Shown here: one piece after another, positions 5,410-5,864 of the stretch | Layout: every line of letters starts with the position of its first letter | Numbering within the stretch: the stretch's first letter is position 1 | Assembly (NCBI GenBank): GCA_001897035.1 | Contig: MKRS01000645.1 | Coordinates: 1-5,864, forward strand | DNA length: 5,864 nucleotides | Source of the DNA: Bacteroidales bacterium 45-6 | GTDB taxonomy: Bacteria; Bacteroidota; Bacteroidia; Bacteroidales; Dysgonomonadaceae | Reading direction: 5' to 3' | Notes under the pieces: generated by a model | Database searches by the model: none | What the model was told of the DNA's origin: nothing | What the model saw: the letters and a program-made list of their open reading frames with translations, nothing else | Program-made: the position numbers and the translations under genes

Positions 5410-5864
5410 TTATAATAAATTGCTTGCCAATTCCGACAACTTGCTGCGTTCCCCTTTCACGAGGTTGACGTGGGCGAAGAGGTCTTGTCCGGTCATCTTG
5501 TCGATGGCATAAGCCAGACCGTTGGACTGGGCGTCGAGGTAAGGCGAATCGATCTGCTGCAAGTCGCCGGTGAAAACCATTTTGGTGCCTTCCCCGGCGC
5601 GCGTGATGATAGTCTTTATCTCGTGAGGGGTCAGGTTTTGTGCTTCGTCCACGATGCAGAAGGTTTCCGAAAGGCTTCGCCCTCGAATATAAGCCAGAGC
5701 CTCTATTTCGAGTTTTTTGCTTTTCTGCATATCCTCGATGTTCCGGTATTCCGCACTTCCGTAAGTCAGCTGGTTTTTGATGACCGTGAGGTTGTCAAAC
5801 AGGGGCTGCATGTAAGGAGCAATTTTTTGTTGCTCATCACCGGGCAAATATCCCAAATCCTTGT
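5410..5864 (-). CDS. PhoH-like ATPase, C-terminal part (gene runs off the window)
   Basis: Only the last 150 codons are present; the gene's 5' part lies beyond the right edge. The visible part belongs to the PhoH ATPase domain. It has the [26 protein letters not shown] segment at the edge, a Walker B-like strand [19 protein letters not shown] (about 5605-5661), and then [16 protein letters not shown]. The conserved tail [16 protein letters not shown] ends at the TAA (5410-5412). The Walker A motif must lie outside the window. The [13 protein letters not shown] and KGERS wording resembles the longer PIN-PhoH proteins (PhoH2/YlaK type) more than short PhoH. Those carry an N-terminal PIN nuclease domain, and the mycobacterial PhoH2 is an RNA-unwinding RNase; this subtype is an inference. 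The codon at 5854-5856 is TTG encoding an internal leucine, since the reading frame stays open to the window edge. Confidence 0.9.
   Translation of the reverse strand, partial: KDLGYLPGDEQQKIAPYMQPLFDNLTVIKNQLTYGSAEYRNIEDMQKSKKLEIEALAYIRGRSLSETFCIVDEAQNLTPHEIKTIITRAGEGTKMVFTGDLQQIDSPYLDAQSNGLAYAIDKMTGQDLFAHVNLVKGERSKLSELASNLL

Noticed and set aside
1..5864. Mobile elements, CRISPR arrays, defence or phage genes
   Set aside because: No transposase, integrase, repeat-spacer array, target-site duplication or phage motif is visible. The window is ordinary chromosome.

Overview
The window looks like ordinary chromosome of a member of the Bacteroidota, most likely a Bacteroidales lineage. Four observations support this. 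Several promoters fit the Bacteroidota pattern TTTG / TAnnTTTG. None of the start codons has a Shine-Dalgarno sequence. The tRNA gene does not encode CCA. The gene set includes a DUF2027-Smr protein, a LEA14-like lipoprotein and a PIN/PhoH-type ATPase, which are familiar in this phylum. Base composition looks moderate and even, and I see no insertion sequence, integrase, CRISPR array or phage gene.

Layout from left to right: queA (tRNA queuosine biosynthesis) lies on the minus strand and is complete. A 138-base divergent intergenic region separates it from a plus-strand run. That run holds a DUF2027/Smr-domain protein (1375-2406), a small LEA14-like lipoprotein (2462-3046) and tyrS (3121-4413). 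Behind tyrS lies a perfect 22-bp A/T-rich palindrome that contains the -33 box of a very clear promoter for a tRNA-Gln(UUG) gene (4490-4560). The tRNA gene is followed at once by a strong intrinsic terminator. A small exported protein of unknown function follows (4699-5319) with its own promoter. A G7/C7 hairpin sits between this gene and the convergent, truncated 3' part of a phoH-like gene that runs off the right edge.

Functionally, three genes serve translation: queA modifies the wobble base of tRNAs, tyrS charges tRNA-Tyr, and the third is tRNA-Gln. Two more probably act on RNA (Smr protein, PhoH-like ATPase), and two are exported proteins of unknown role. Nothing shows that they form one pathway. 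They appear to be separate short transcription units, although the Smr and lipoprotein genes may be co-transcribed.

I did not find a convincing new biological system. The items most worth a second look are the palindrome over the tRNA-Gln promoter, the G7/C7 hairpin without a T-tract, the Smr-domain protein, the roughly 40-residue insertion in QueA, and the exported protein that I cannot assign.
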